Below, one piece after another: positions 36,165-45,227 of a stretch of 64,000 bases of DNA. Location of the stretch: positions 26,071 through 90,070 of the forward strand of contig JBKBHA010000015.1 of assembly GCA_046297935.1 (NCBI GenBank), given 5' to 3'. Below the pieces are notes generated by a model. The model did no database searches. It saw only the letters and a list, made by a program, of their open reading frames with translations, and had not been told where the DNA came from. A program made the translations under genes and the position numbers. The first letter of the stretch is position 1; every line of letters starts with the position of its first letter. This stretch comes from CAYMZZ01 sp046297935. Its GTDB lineage: Bacteria; Bacteroidota; Bacteroidia; Chitinophagales; Chitinophagaceae.

Positions 36165-37349
36165 TCATTGGTCTACTTTAAATTGCAACACCAGCATATC
36201 TACCAACTGAATCGACTTTTGAGCCTTTAAGCCATAACTATTGAGGCTCTTAAGCGTTGCAGACAGGCTGGATATATCAATTATAAAATCATAACTATCC
36301 TGGTTGTCTGAAGACAGTCGAAAAATCACTTTGTGTACCTTTTCCATTTCCTTCAGCACATCGGATATCGAAGTGTTAGTAAAAATCAATTTATCGCCTG
36401 CATCAGATTTTGATGAAAAGCTTTTGTCTGCTGCAGGTTCCAATAGCGATTCTTTCTCCACTTCCACATTGTACGTTTGCACCTCGCGTTTGGCAATTGA
36501 TTTCTTCAGTTTAAGCTGATCTAGCATTTCCTGCTCCAATTTATCAAGTGAGGTCGCCGTCTGATTATTTCTGTATAAAAGATCGAATTTGGTTTGCTGC
36601 AACTCCATCGGCACCTCCACCCACACTTTGTTCAACACTTCCGCAAAAATTTCTGAAATGGTCATATACCCGATTCCATACATCCTTTTATTTAAGGCAT
36701 TGAATGAACGTTCGGCAACTGTCGATTCTGTTAACTGGAAATAGTAACTGTTGCTTCTGTCCTTCAGCAGGTCGTTAAACGATTTGGCTTTTTTTGCTGA
36801 AGACGCTTTGGTTTCATTCAGAAAGCCAGATTCAACGGGCTCATTTTTCAAAAATTTTTCCATTATAGCCTCGTTGAGTGCCATTGGTTCGCCTATCCAT
36901 TTTATAGTCCCTTTGTTATCAATCAGCACAGTGAGTGGGTATACATCGAGCCCGGTACTGCCGTTTCCAAATTGAATTTGAGTTTTTTTAGACAGATCTG
37001 TCGCTACGATCGACTTGAAATTAATTCGCTTTAGCGCCGTCTTGATTTTATCTTCCGACTCATCTGTTATTGAAATAAAACGCAGGTCGTCGCGTTTGAA
37101 ACGATCTTGCAGTTCATTCATATGGGGTACTGCTGCAATACACGGACCACACCAGGTTGCCCAAAACTCAAGCACTATGAATTTGCCTTCCAGACTTTTG
37201 TTGTCGGGCACATTTGCAATCCAGTGAGATATGGTGATGGGCGGAGCCGGCTGATTTACCTTAATATTAGACTGGCTCCAGGCACAGCTCCAGCAAAAAA
37301 GTATCATAACAATGGAACTGAATGATCGGTGCAGATTCGCTTTATTCAT
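36165..37349 (-). CDS. TlpA-type thioredoxin fused to a DUF3738-like domain
   Basis: A 394-residue exported protein. After a signal sequence (Cys-containing, about 1-25) comes a TlpA/ResA thioredoxin domain (about 32-155) with catalytic WCGPC in FWATWCGPCIAAVP and the cis-Pro of VYPLTVLID. The C-terminal half (about 175-392) resembles DUF3738 (the TIGR03435 soil-associated group): MLDQLKLKKSIAKREVQTYNV, the STN-like ISDVLKEMEKV and the ending YGLKAQKSIQLVDMLVLQF. This suggests a periplasmic redox protein with an added binding domain. The partner is unknown. Confidence 0.78.
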   Translation of the reverse strand: MNKANLHRSFSSIVMILFCWSCAWSQSNIKVNQPAPPITISHWIANVPDNKSLEGKFIVLEFWATWCGPCIAAVPHMNELQDRFKRDDLRFISITDESEDKIKTALKRINFKSIVATDLSKKTQIQFGNGSTGLDVYPLTVLIDNKGTIKWIGEPMALNEAIMEKFLKNEPVESGFLNETKASSAKKAKSFNDLLKDRSNSYYFQLTESTVAERSFNALNKRMYGIGYMTISEIFAEVLNKVWVEVPMELQQTKFDLLYRNNQTATSLDKLEQEMLDQLKLKKSIAKREVQTYNVEVEKESLLEPAADKSFSSKSDAGDKLIFTNTSISDVLKEMEKVHKVIFRLSSDNQDSYDFIIDISSLSATLKSLNSYGLKAQKSIQLVDMLVLQFKVDQ

Positions 37350-37395
37350 CGCTGTGTTACTTTTTAAATTAACGTTCTTTGCTTGTCAGGAAGAA

Positions 37396-37833
37396 TCACT
37401 TTTTTAATTTGGAAAACGTTTGCCCCTTAAAGCTGGAAGGCTTCTCCATGTCCCGAATGGCAAAATTGATCGCCTCTTTTATAAGCGCCTCAACCGCCGG
37501 ATTTTTCACATCGCTGAGCTGATGCACATCTATATGGCGAATCAGGTTGCCTGTACCGGTCAACAGCCTATTCGGATCCTCTAGCAGGGTGCCTTTGTTA
37601 AAGCCCAGATTCAAATGGCTTTTGTAAATCGGCAACATACAAAATGCATCCGACAGCTTGTCGGATATGGAGAATACCGCCGTCAGCGCGTGCGTGTGAT
37701 AAAGCAGTTCGTTGCTATTGGGATACAACGTAAGAATATAAGCACGCAACTCGCCAAAAAGTTTGATCAGCCCCCTGTCTTTCAGATCAAGCAATGCCTG
37801 AAAATCGGGATGAATTGGTCTTAGCTGTTTCAT
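37396..37833 (-). CDS. DUF1801-domain protein
   Basis: A 145-residue cytosolic protein of the DUF1801 (YdhG-like) family, recognised by LHAL-type start (LLYHTHALTAVFSIS), the central CMLPIYKSHLNLGFNKG and the LTGTGNLIRHIDV stretch. Function in this family is poorly known; structures resemble a small alpha-beta fold. It stands alone, with an octamer array just upstream of its start. Confidence 0.75.
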   Translation of the reverse strand: MKQLRPIHPDFQALLDLKDRGLIKLFGELRAYILTLYPNSNELLYHTHALTAVFSISDKLSDAFCMLPIYKSHLNLGFNKGTLLEDPNRLLTGTGNLIRHIDVHQLSDVKNPAVEALIKEAINFAIRDMEKPSSFKGQTFSKLKK

Positions 37834-37837
37834 GACT

Positions 37838-37889
37838 AGGATTTTAGGATTTTAGGGATTTAGGGTTTTTTGATTTTGGGATTTGGGGA
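37838..37889. repeat. Octamer array (AGGATTTT-type)
   Basis: About six to seven degenerate 8-bp units, AGGATTTT twice, AGGGATTT, AGGGTTTT, TTGATTTT and GGGATTTG. It fills the gap between the EthD-protein stop and the DUF1801 start, 4 bp from the latter, so it would be the DUF1801 leader. Confidence 0.7.
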
Positions 37890-38318
37890 TTACTGCTTTG
37901 CGTGAACTACGCTTACTTCACTGATTTGGATGACCGGCTGAATATTCGTATAGTTCTTAATATCGTTGACTATAGCCTCTCTGTTTTTTCCAATTGCAGC
38001 GTTATATTGGGCTACATCCTTTACAAAAAAATAACCTACAGCCACATAAGGTGCCTTGTCGTTGGCAGTACGACCGCCGACACCTTTGTCAATTTCGTAA
38101 AAAACTAAATTATCGCCCAGGTGTCCAGCCACCATCGGCATATGTTTTTTCTGGTAGTAGTCCATGTCAAAAGTCTTACCTTCTCCATCCGGATATAAAA
38201 TGGATACTTTAAAAATACCTTCTTCAACAGTGTTTGAACTTTTTTGTTCGCTCGATGTGCAACTAAGCAGACAGATCGAAATAATACAACTCAATAATAG
38301 CTTTACAATTTTTAGCAT
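37890..38318 (-). CDS. EthD-family lipoprotein
   Basis: A 142-residue lipoprotein (lipobox CLLSC near residue 20) with an EthD/dimeric alpha-beta barrel domain: FKVSILYPDGEGKTFDMDYYQKKHMPMV and the later YVAVGYFFVKDVAQYNAAI. Most EthD proteins are cytosolic, so export is unusual. The conserved KKHMPMV helix is intact. The role is unknown. Confidence 0.75.
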   Translation of the reverse strand: MLKIVKLLLSCIISICLLSCTSSEQKSSNTVEEGIFKVSILYPDGEGKTFDMDYYQKKHMPMVAGHLGDNLVFYEIDKGVGGRTANDKAPYVAVGYFFVKDVAQYNAAIGKNREAIVNDIKNYTNIQPVIQISEVSVVHAKQ

Positions 38319-38417
38319 AAGGTTGATTTTGTTAGCTTGAGTTCAAAGCCTAAAACATAAAATGAGGCTTCATTTTTTTAAAGTCACCGTATCCGCCGGC
38401 TCACAAATCAAAGAAAG

Positions 38418-39377
38418 TTAATTCCTCATTTGCAACTCTGCATTCTTTTTTATGTGCGACAATACGCGTTGATGAATTTTATGCACAATGCCCTCGCTCC
38501 AAATTTTCCAATAGAAGGCCGGCTTTATATTGTGATAATACCAGGTTGTGCCTTCAAGTAATGTGTTTCCGTTCGGTAAAGGGATCAACCTGAATTGTCC
38601 ACGTTTCGAGACAAAATAGTCATGCAAATGTGGCGCGTCAATATCCCAAAAACTCAATTCTCGCAATGGCGCGGGCTGTTCCACCACATCAAATTTCAAA
38701 AGACGGCCCTCGTCCCACACGGTTATTGGTTCTACAAAGCTGCCCGTAGTAAAATTACAAAGTCTGACGGCCCCTACTCCATCGCCATCAATTGTGGCGC
38801 TTGTTGGGTATGCAATTCCGGTTTTGAAAATAAACTCATCCGGTTCATCGAGTTGTGGAAACTCTATTACATTTTTCCAAACCGTCGCTGCGTCTGCCCT
38901 GATCTCGATCGAAGTCACGACCGAAGTTAGCTCTGGCGAATGGTCGTCTTCAATAAACGCTACCGAAGGAATAGCAAGTACTGTCAACCAAAGCAATAAA
39001 TGCGCTTTTGCAGGCTTCTTATCAACAGCGGCGCATCCAATTACTGAACCAAGCCACGTTAGTAAAATAGCAGGAGGTGCTGCCATCGCAATACAAATCA
39101 ATCCCTCAAGGGCAAACAAAATTAGAATAGTCGTAAAAATGCCAAGTGTCAAAAATCCGAGTTCACGTGATCTTGCATAGCTGATTCCATGTTTGTGCCC
39201 GTACAAGATTGCGGGCGCCATGCCAATAAACAGCGGAGTTAGAATAAACAAAGCGAGGCCGTATTGACCGATCCCATAGATTCCCCAGATACTCAGCAAA
39301 GCTGCGAGCACAGTGGTAATGGAAATAGCAACCCATTTTCTGCGCTTGTTATCAACTGTTATTGAATTATTGTCCAA
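38418..39377 (-). CDS. Membrane protein with C-terminal SRPBCC-like domain
   Basis: A 319-residue protein. The first 155 residues hold about four transmembrane helices (for example ISITTVLAALLSIWGIYGIG and LGIFTTILILFALEGL). The rest (about 163-310) looks like a START/polyketide-cyclase (SRPBCC) fold, starting TSVVTSIEIRADAATVWKNVIEFP and ending with an amphipathic helix. The combination is reported in Bacteroidota as a hypothetical protein. Ligand and function are unknown. Confidence 0.65.
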   Translation of the reverse strand: MDNNSITVDNKRRKWVAISITTVLAALLSIWGIYGIGQYGLALFILTPLFIGMAPAILYGHKHGISYARSRELGFLTLGIFTTILILFALEGLICIAMAAPPAILLTWLGSVIGCAAVDKKPAKAHLLLWLTVLAIPSVAFIEDDHSPELTSVVTSIEIRADAATVWKNVIEFPQLDEPDEFIFKTGIAYPTSATIDGDGVGAVRLCNFTTGSFVEPITVWDEGRLLKFDVVEQPAPLRELSFWDIDAPHLHDYFVSKRGQFRLIPLPNGNTLLEGTTWYYHNIKPAFYWKIWSEGIVHKIHQRVLSHIKKNAELQMRN

Positions 39378-39690
39378 GAGAATGCACGAATTTTAATCAG
39401 GTCACTAAATACTAAACTTGTACCCTGCCTCTAATCCCAATGACAAATGCGTCGACACAATCAATTAAAAATACGAATACCCTTATCATATTATATCATT
39501 CGCCATTGGCATTCTGGCAGGGCCACATCGTTATTATGCGTTACCCGTTGTCAAACTCTTCGATATACCCCGGAAACATTTCCCGGATTTCATCCGGTTT
39601 ACATGAAGGTATAATTCCTCAATCAGTGACGTTCGATGTTTCATCAGTTCTAAAGCTCAACACTGCACATGCCATCGCAAACAACTACGG
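39378..39690. other. Intergenic region, no gene seen
   Basis: 313 bp. A plus-strand frame at 39440-39904 is open but runs antisense into the next gene and resembles nothing known. No promoter or hairpin stands out. Confidence 0.4.
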
Positions 39691-40302
39691 CTATTTATTA
39701 CTTCTGATCTTTTCAAACCAAAAACGAAATCGATCAATTGACCCGGTAAACTCAAAAATAGCATACAATCCAACCATCGCCCCCACAAATATGACCATAA
39801 ACATACCCAGCGAATCTTCCAGTTCCCACTCGTCGTTTACTTGCTCCAATGTCATAAAAACGCTTCCATTTGATCGTATCTCATATGGCGAAATAAATGG
39901 ATAATTCAAGATACGTTCGGAAGCTCGAAGATTTTTGAGCTTTTTGATCTTTGTCTCGTAATCATACGTTAATATCGCAAGAACAACCGAATCTCCAGGT
40001 TTCACCGATTCAATGAAGTCCCTGACCGACACAGCCCCTAAGCGTGCTCCACTAACCACAAATTTGAAATCATCAAATTCTTTCAGTTTGAACGAAATGC
40101 TTTTGCCCGATTTAGACACCACGAACCTTACGGGAAAGGAAAGAGTGCCTTGTATACTTGTGAGCTCCGACCGCTTGATTGGCCGATTATCGTTTCTTCC
40201 CCGGCTATTTTCGTAGATAAGAAAAAGGCCCAGCAGCGAAAAAAACACCAACCAGGCAGTTTCCCTTCTTGTGCCCTTTATGTTCCATTTATTTAGCAAC
40301 AT
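39691..40302 (-). CDS. Hypothetical membrane protein
   Basis: A 203-residue protein with one N-terminal helix (about 15-32, AWLVFFSLLGLFLIY) and one C-terminal helix (about 165-186, MFMVIFVGAMVGLYAIFEF). The 130 residues between are beta-rich and probably outside the membrane. No domain is recognised. Base composition is AT-richer than neighbours, which may mean recent acquisition, though this was judged by eye. Confidence 0.55.
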   Translation of the reverse strand: MLLNKWNIKGTRRETAWLVFFSLLGLFLIYENSRGRNDNRPIKRSELTSIQGTLSFPVRFVVSKSGKSISFKLKEFDDFKFVVSGARLGAVSVRDFIESVKPGDSVVLAILTYDYETKIKKLKNLRASERILNYPFISPYEIRSNGSVFMTLEQVNDEWELEDSLGMFMVIFVGAMVGLYAIFEFTGSIDRFRFWFEKIRSNK

Positions 40303-40616
40303 CGTTCTGTGAACGGCAAGCGGACTCTACTAGTTAAAAATTCAAAAATGCTGGAAGCATCCCGACCTGAAAGATATTAATAAGTTACCTTTTTATCCGG
40401 CATTTCCTAAAACATCCATAGACTAATGTCCTTCAAAAACGCACTCCGTGCACCTCAGTCACATCAACTTGACTGACCAGCAAGCCTGTCAACAACGACA
40501 TTATTTCTTTATAAAACACAGAAATAAACCGTGCATGTGAGTACTCATTAAATATAAGAAATTTCTCTAAAACTGATGGCCGGTGAAAAGACCTTAGTGC
40601 GGTTAAAAACAACATA

Positions 40617-40693
40617 TATCGAACCCTCGTACCGGCAAGCCGGCAAACGTTTTTCTCGCAGGATCCTGTAGACGGGACCCCGGCAATCGACTA
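40617..40693 (-). pseudogene. Decayed tRNA-Ser copy with palindromic insert
   Basis: On the minus strand, fragments in tRNA-Ser order can be aligned to the intact gene at 40739: GTCGATTGC, a GGTC/CGT anticodon-arm remnant, AAAACG, and the T-arm GAGGGTTCGA. The position of the anticodon loop is interrupted by a segment centred on the perfect palindrome CAGGATCCTG (40659-40668). The remnant starts about 14 bp after the terminator of the intact tRNA. The alignment is loose outside the T-arm. Confidence 0.5.
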
Positions 40694-40706
40694 CTGACCA
40701 AATGAT

Positions 40707-40733
40707 AAAACCCGATGCATGGCACCGGGTTTT
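40707..40733 (-). terminator. Terminator of tRNA-Ser(CGA)
   Basis: On the minus strand AAAACCCG and CGGGTTTT pair around an 11-nt loop, directly after the encoded CCA of the tRNA. Confidence 0.75.
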
Positions 40734-40738
40734 GTTGG

Positions 40739-40825
40739 CGGAGAGAGAGGGATTCGAACCCTCGGTACAGTTGCCCATACAACGGTTTTCGAGACCGTCC
40801 CATTCGACCGCTCTGGCATCTCTCC
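40739..40825 (-). tRNA. tRNA-Ser (anticodon CGA)
   Basis: 87 nt. The acceptor GGAGAGA pairs with TCTCTCC, discriminator G, and CCA is encoded at 40738-40736. The anticodon stem ACGGT/ACCGT encloses CTCGAAA, giving anticodon CGA at 40791-40789, which reads UCG. A long variable arm and the GGTTCGAATCC T-arm confirm a type II tRNA-Ser. Confidence 0.97.
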
Positions 40826-40859
40826 TGAGGGCGGCAAAAATAAGAAAGTCCGGCAAAAA

Positions 40860-40893
40860 TTGACCTGAGTGCGGGAAGGTATCGGTAAATTTG
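40860..40893 (+). promoter_or_regulatory. Predicted pfkB promoter
   Basis: TTG at 40860-40862 and a perfect -7 element TAAATTTG at 40886-40893 are 23 bp apart. Transcription would start near 40900, about 20 nt before the start codon. Confidence 0.6.
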
Positions 40894-40919
40894 AATCTTC
40901 ATCCTCAAAAATTCGTCCT

Positions 40920-41846
40920 ATGCCCGGTATTTTTACCATCACCCTCAATCCCGCTATCGATAAAAGCACCAGTGTGGAAGGCTTGGGTCCCGACAAAAAA
41001 ATGCGCTGCTCCGCACCACATTTTGAGCCAGGTGGCGGTGGGGTGAATGTGAGCCGCGCACTCAGGCGGCTGGGCATGTCGTCTACAGCAATATATTTTG
41101 CCGGAGGGCATTCGGGCCGGTTTTATCGACAATTGCTCGACCAACAGCAGATACAGTCGCATGAGCTGCCGATAAAAGACCATACAAGAGAAAACCTGAT
41201 AGTACTCGACACGCTTGATAATAAACAATACCGGTTTGGCATGCCAGGTCCAACAGTTCAGCCTGGCGAATGGCAGGCACTGATCGCGGCTTTTTCCGAA
41301 TACGAAGGTCCCGATTTTCTCGTCTGTAGTGGCAGCCTGCCGCCCGGTCTGCCTGTAGATTGTTATGCCGAACTGGGTAATCTTGCGCGCGAAAAAGGTG
41401 CCAGGTTCGTATTAGATACGTCGGGCGAAGCTTTAAAAGCCGGCCTCGTGCCCGGTACCTTCCTAATCAAGCCGAATATTGGCGAACTGAGTCGCCTGGC
41501 CGGCAAAAAATGGATCGAAGATTCAGAACTGCAGCAAACCGCAACACGCGTACTAACTGACTACGAAATACAGGCCATGGTTGTCTCGCGAGGTAAAGCG
41601 GGTGCAGTCCTCGTTACTTCCAGCGACTATTTTGAAATTAAACCGCCATCGGTAGAAAAGAAAAGCACCGTAGGTGCCGGCGACAGCATGGTAGCGGGAA
41701 TCATTTACGTTTTGCAAAGCGGAGGTTCGATGCGCGATGCAGCCTGCTATGGAGTGGCTTGTGGCACGGCAGCCACACTTAATCCCGGTACCGAATTATG
41801 CGCCCGCAAAGATGCCGATCGCATTCTGCAACAATTGAGCTTTTGA
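40920..41846 (+). CDS. pfkB: 6-phosphofructokinase II, PfkB family
   Basis: A 308-residue ribokinase-fold kinase that is close to E. coli PfkB along its whole length: TLNPAIDKST at the start, KMRCSAPHFEPGGGGVNVSR, ENLIVLDTLDNKQYRFGMPG, and the C-terminal STVGAGDSMVAG with catalytic Asp255. It phosphorylates fructose 6-phosphate, or possibly fructose 1-phosphate or tagatose 6-phosphate, since the subfamilies are similar. ATG at 40920 removes 17 upstream codons that overlap the predicted promoter. It has its own promoter and is convergent with the oxidase gene, with a 7-bp gap. Confidence 0.9.
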   Translation: MPGIFTITLNPAIDKSTSVEGLGPDKKMRCSAPHFEPGGGGVNVSRALRRLGMSSTAIYFAGGHSGRFYRQLLDQQQIQSHELPIKDHTRENLIVLDTLDNKQYRFGMPGPTVQPGEWQALIAAFSEYEGPDFLVCSGSLPPGLPVDCYAELGNLAREKGARFVLDTSGEALKAGLVPGTFLIKPNIGELSRLAGKKWIEDSELQQTATRVLTDYEIQAMVVSRGKAGAVLVTSSDYFEIKPPSVEKKSTVGAGDSMVAGIIYVLQSGGSMRDAACYGVACGTAATLNPGTELCARKDADRILQQLSF

Positions 41847-41853
41847 AAAATGC

Positions 41854-44736
41854 TTAAGCCATACATTCGTCGGCCAGTCGCATGATGGAATGGTAATTTT
41901 TTCCAACTGCTTCGCTTAACGCCATCTCGCAGGTGCGACTGGTTGAATAGTATCCATCGCAGGATTTACCGGCCAACTCGGCGGCGGCGTCGGCACAGGC
42001 CGATTGTGTAAGCTCCGGAAAAAGAAATCCCCGATCGCCAGCCATACCACAACAGCCTCCATTTGCAGGCAGCAATACCTCATCAGCAAATTGAGCGGCC
42101 ACCTTGGTCAGTGTGGATTGAATGCCCATTTTTTCAAGAGAACAAACGGAATGAAGGGCAATTGATTTTTTTCTGACGATCACCGGCATTTGTGGTAATA
42201 CATATTCGTCGAGGAACTGAATCGTTTCCATGAGCCTTATCTTCTTCAGGCGTTGTTGATTGATGCTGTTCAACTGACTGGAAGACTGTATTGCCGTATA
42301 CAAGCACGATGAAAAATCGATCACAACAGGTCTTCGTCCTTCCAGACTCCAATTCCAAAGCTTGTCTACAAACTCATTGGCTTTAAAAGCGAAAGCATCC
42401 GCAAACCCCTTCGAAGAAAAAATCTGCCCGCAGCAACTGCCGCTCAGGTCCGGAGGAATAAATAATCCGATTCCTGCTTTTCTGGCTACATTGCTGAAGT
42501 GAGTAATCACCGAAACCCCTCCTTCTGCTTCACCCATTGTTCGGTTGATACAGGCAGGAAAATAAACAATGCTGTTGTCGCCGGAAGCATTATTCACTTT
42601 CTGAATTTTGCGGTATGACCCGGCTGGCGCGAGCTGATCGGTCCATCGTGGAAAAGATGGAATTATTTTTCGCATGAACTTTGTAAAACGGCTCATCGTC
42701 TTACGCCCCAAAACAGTGTTCAGCGTCGAACCGGTCTGTAGCGCTTTTCTAACCGTCCATTCCGTAAAGCGAAAATTCCTTGCAACACGGTTGGCTACAA
42801 AATTGCTGAACCTACCATGATTTTCCTGTCGTAACCTTTTGACCAGTTTTCCCGTGTCAATATCCACGGGGCAGGCAGTGGCACATAGTCCGTCGACCGC
42901 ACAGGTATCGAGGCCATCGTACTGATATTCGGATAATAGTTGATCGTATTGCTGACCTGCATTTTCCTTCTTCAGCAATTGAAGCGCACGCCGTACCACA
43001 ATGCGGCGACGGGGAGTAAGCGTCAGGTCGCGGCTCGGACATTTATGTTCACAAAAGCCACATTCAATACAGCGATCAACCTCTTCTTCCACCTGTGGCA
43101 TTTTTTTGAGGTGTTGTATATGGGCATTGGAGTCGGGATGAATAATGACGCCCGGATTGAGCAGGTTGTGTGGATCTGCTTTTTCTTTAATCGACTTCAT
43201 GATCGCATACAGCTCAGGCCCCCACTCGGTTTCCACAAACGGTGCCATATTGCGACCCGTGCCATGCTCTGCCTTTAATGATCCCTGGTATTTACCGGCT
43301 ATCATTGTGACCACCTCCCGAATAAATTGATCATACCGAACAATTTCCGCCTCCGTGTCAAAGCTTTGAGTCACTACAAAGTGTATGTTCCCATCTTTTG
43401 CATGGCCAAAAATGATGGCATTATCGTACTGGTATTTGACAAACAAAGCCTGTAAGTCGCTGATTGCTTTACCTAAAAATGGCACTGGCACCGCCACGTC
43501 TTCCAAAATGACTGTTGTACCTCTGGCACGAACGGCACCAACTGAAGGAAACAGTCCTTTTCTTACTTTCCAGTACAGTGCCTGTATTGCTGGTTCCGTT
43601 GAAAACTCCGGTTCTTCCAATAACGGAAACTGCCTGATAAGCGAAACGACCGATTGAAGTTGGGCTTTTATTGAGTCGCTATCGCCCGCCTGAAATTCTA
43701 CCAGCAATGCAGCAGCAGTTTCGGGCAGCTCGCGAATTATAGCGGGTACCCCCTTAATATGTTCCACGCTGCGCAATGAAGCTCGGTCCATGAGTTCAAT
43801 TGCCTGTGCCCCCGCGCTGGTAAATGCTTCCAGTGAAGCGCAGGCAGCAAAAATATCCGGGAAAAAAAGTAGTGCTGTGGCTTTGTAGGGATAATCCGGA
43901 ACTGTCTTCAAAACAGCTTCGGCCACAAAGGCAAGTGTACCTTCGGCGCCCACCAGCAGATGCGCAAAAATGTCCAGTGCCTGCTCAAAATCGAGCAACG
44001 CATTAATAGCGTAACCGACTGTATTTTTTATCTGGTATTTGTGGCGAATCTTATCAAGTAGTACAGGACTAGTCAACAGTTGTTGTCGTAAACGCAACAA
44101 CTCGGCAGCCAGTTCAGGGCAGTCCTTTTCAAAACGTTGGTAGTCGGCCGCTATTTCCGTGGAAAATTCCATTCCATTCGGCAGAATGAAACGAATGGCC
44201 TCCAATGTATGGTAGGAATTCTGTTTTACACCGCAGCACATGCCGCTCGCATTGTTGGAGATAATTCCGCCCATCATGGCAGAATTAATACTGGCTGGAT
44301 CGGGCCCCATTTTGCGTGAAAAAGGTCGGAGCCTGGCATTTACGTGGGAACCGATCACAGCCGGCTGCACACGAACCGTTTCGCCGTTGGCCCCCACTTC
44401 TATTTTTCGCCAGTGCTGGCTGATGTCGACCAGTATACCGTCGGTTACCGCCTGTCCCGAGAGACTGGTGCCACCGGCCCGAAAAGTCACTGGTACACCC
44501 CATTTTTCAGCTATCCGAAAAATGGCTTTTATCTCATCTTCTGTAGTCGGTTGCACCACTGCTTTCGGCACCAGCTGATAGAATCCGGCATCAGGAGCAT
44601 AGGAAAGCAGGTCGATCAGGCGGGTTTTGACACGGTTGGCAGACAGTACGGATTCGAGTTCATTGATTAAGGATGCGCCGGCGGCGCGATCATTGGGGGG
44701 GGTCATCCTGCGATTATTAGATAGGCTTGCCGACAT
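41854..44736 (-). CDS. FAD-linked oxidase fused to Fe-S/CCG domains (D-lactate/glycolate dehydrogenase type)
   Basis: A 960-residue fusion. The N-terminal half has a PCMH FAD-binding domain (about 55-240, TFRAGGTSLSGQAV and NNASGMCCG) and an FAD-oxidase C domain up to about 540 with the metal-binding HAKDGNIHF and EHGTGRN. A 2[4Fe-4S] segment follows (CIECGFCEHKCPSR and CAVDGLCATACPVD), then two CCG domains (SGSCCG and GGCCGMAGDRG) that hold further clusters. This resembles GlcD-GlcF or Dld-II/YdiJ enzymes, which oxidise D-2-hydroxyacids into the quinone pool. The candidate promoter 44744-44776 favours the second Met (44706) as start. Confidence 0.88.
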   Translation of the reverse strand: MSASLSNNRRMTPPNDRAAGASLINELESVLSANRVKTRLIDLLSYAPDAGFYQLVPKAVVQPTTEDEIKAIFRIAEKWGVPVTFRAGGTSLSGQAVTDGILVDISQHWRKIEVGANGETVRVQPAVIGSHVNARLRPFSRKMGPDPASINSAMMGGIISNNASGMCCGVKQNSYHTLEAIRFILPNGMEFSTEIAADYQRFEKDCPELAAELLRLRQQLLTSPVLLDKIRHKYQIKNTVGYAINALLDFEQALDIFAHLLVGAEGTLAFVAEAVLKTVPDYPYKATALLFFPDIFAACASLEAFTSAGAQAIELMDRASLRSVEHIKGVPAIIRELPETAAALLVEFQAGDSDSIKAQLQSVVSLIRQFPLLEEPEFSTEPAIQALYWKVRKGLFPSVGAVRARGTTVILEDVAVPVPFLGKAISDLQALFVKYQYDNAIIFGHAKDGNIHFVVTQSFDTEAEIVRYDQFIREVVTMIAGKYQGSLKAEHGTGRNMAPFVETEWGPELYAIMKSIKEKADPHNLLNPGVIIHPDSNAHIQHLKKMPQVEEEVDRCIECGFCEHKCPSRDLTLTPRRRIVVRRALQLLKKENAGQQYDQLLSEYQYDGLDTCAVDGLCATACPVDIDTGKLVKRLRQENHGRFSNFVANRVARNFRFTEWTVRKALQTGSTLNTVLGRKTMSRFTKFMRKIIPSFPRWTDQLAPAGSYRKIQKVNNASGDNSIVYFPACINRTMGEAEGGVSVITHFSNVARKAGIGLFIPPDLSGSCCGQIFSSKGFADAFAFKANEFVDKLWNWSLEGRRPVVIDFSSCLYTAIQSSSQLNSINQQRLKKIRLMETIQFLDEYVLPQMPVIVRKKSIALHSVCSLEKMGIQSTLTKVAAQFADEVLLPANGGCCGMAGDRGFLFPELTQSACADAAAELAGKSCDGYYSTSRTCEMALSEAVGKNYHSIMRLADECMA

Positions 44737-44743
44737 GGCCCCG

Positions 44744-44776
44744 TAAAGTTAGGTAAACTTGGCGCTGAACTGTCAA
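44744..44776 (-). promoter_or_regulatory. Predicted promoter of the FAD/Fe-S oxidase
   Basis: On the minus strand TTG (44776-44774) and TAACTTTA (44751-44744, one mismatch to TAnnTTTG) are 22 bp apart. The start site would fall close to 44737, so the Met at 44736 would have almost no leader, whereas the Met at 44706 would have about 30 nt. Confidence 0.45.
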
Positions 44777-44891
44777 AAAGCCGCTTTTTGCACCGCCCGT
44801 TGACCCGGCCCGATCACCTGATTTTTAAGGAAATGGGAAGAAAAATGCTTCGGCATTTTGCCATCAACTTTCGCACTCGTACATTTGCGCC

Positions 44892-44979
<88 letters not shown>

Positions 44980-44981
44980 AC

Positions 44982-45008
44982 AAAACCCGATGCCATGCAT
45001 CGGGTTTT
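44982..45008 (+). terminator. Terminator of tRNA-Ser(TGA)
   Basis: AAAACCCGATG and CATCGGGTTTT form a perfect 11-bp stem around CCATG, directly after CCA. Confidence 0.85.
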
Positions 45009-45021
45009 ATGATTTATTCGG

Positions 45022-45100
45022 GTGGTTAATTGCGGCGGTCTTGTCCACAGGATCCTGCGGAAAAACCGTTGACTGTAACAGGTCCGGGGGTCCCACCCTC
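45022..45100 (+). pseudogene. Truncated tRNA-Ser copy with 18-nt insert in the anticodon loop
   Basis: GTGGT, GCGGCGGTCTTG and then AAAACCGTTGACTGTAAC and AGGTCCGGGGGT repeat the intact tRNA-Ser(TGA) sequence almost exactly. Both ends of the cloverleaf are missing. At the anticodon, 18 extra nt (45044-45061) interrupt the loop; they contain the palindrome CAGGATCCTG (45048-45057) inside CCNCAGGATCCTGNGG. A functional tRNA is not possible. Confidence 0.85.
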
Positions 45101-45227
45101 GCAGCCTTCTCTTGCCAAAGTCGCAAACGAGATTTTCGCCGGCTGACGCCCCTGTATGCCGGGCGATGCTGGTTTTGTTGTTTACTAACGATATGAACTT
45201 ACCGGTTAATAATTGAAAACAATTGAA

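Noticed and set aside
39440..39904. 154-codon plus-strand ORF
   Set aside because: It overlaps the better-supported minus-strand membrane protein, and its product is Ser/Asn/Ile-rich without any recognised feature.
40691..41077. Minus-strand ORF with GEMPERSNGTVSKTVVWA
   Set aside because: This is the translation of tRNA-Ser(CGA) itself joined to antisense pfkB; it is not a gene.
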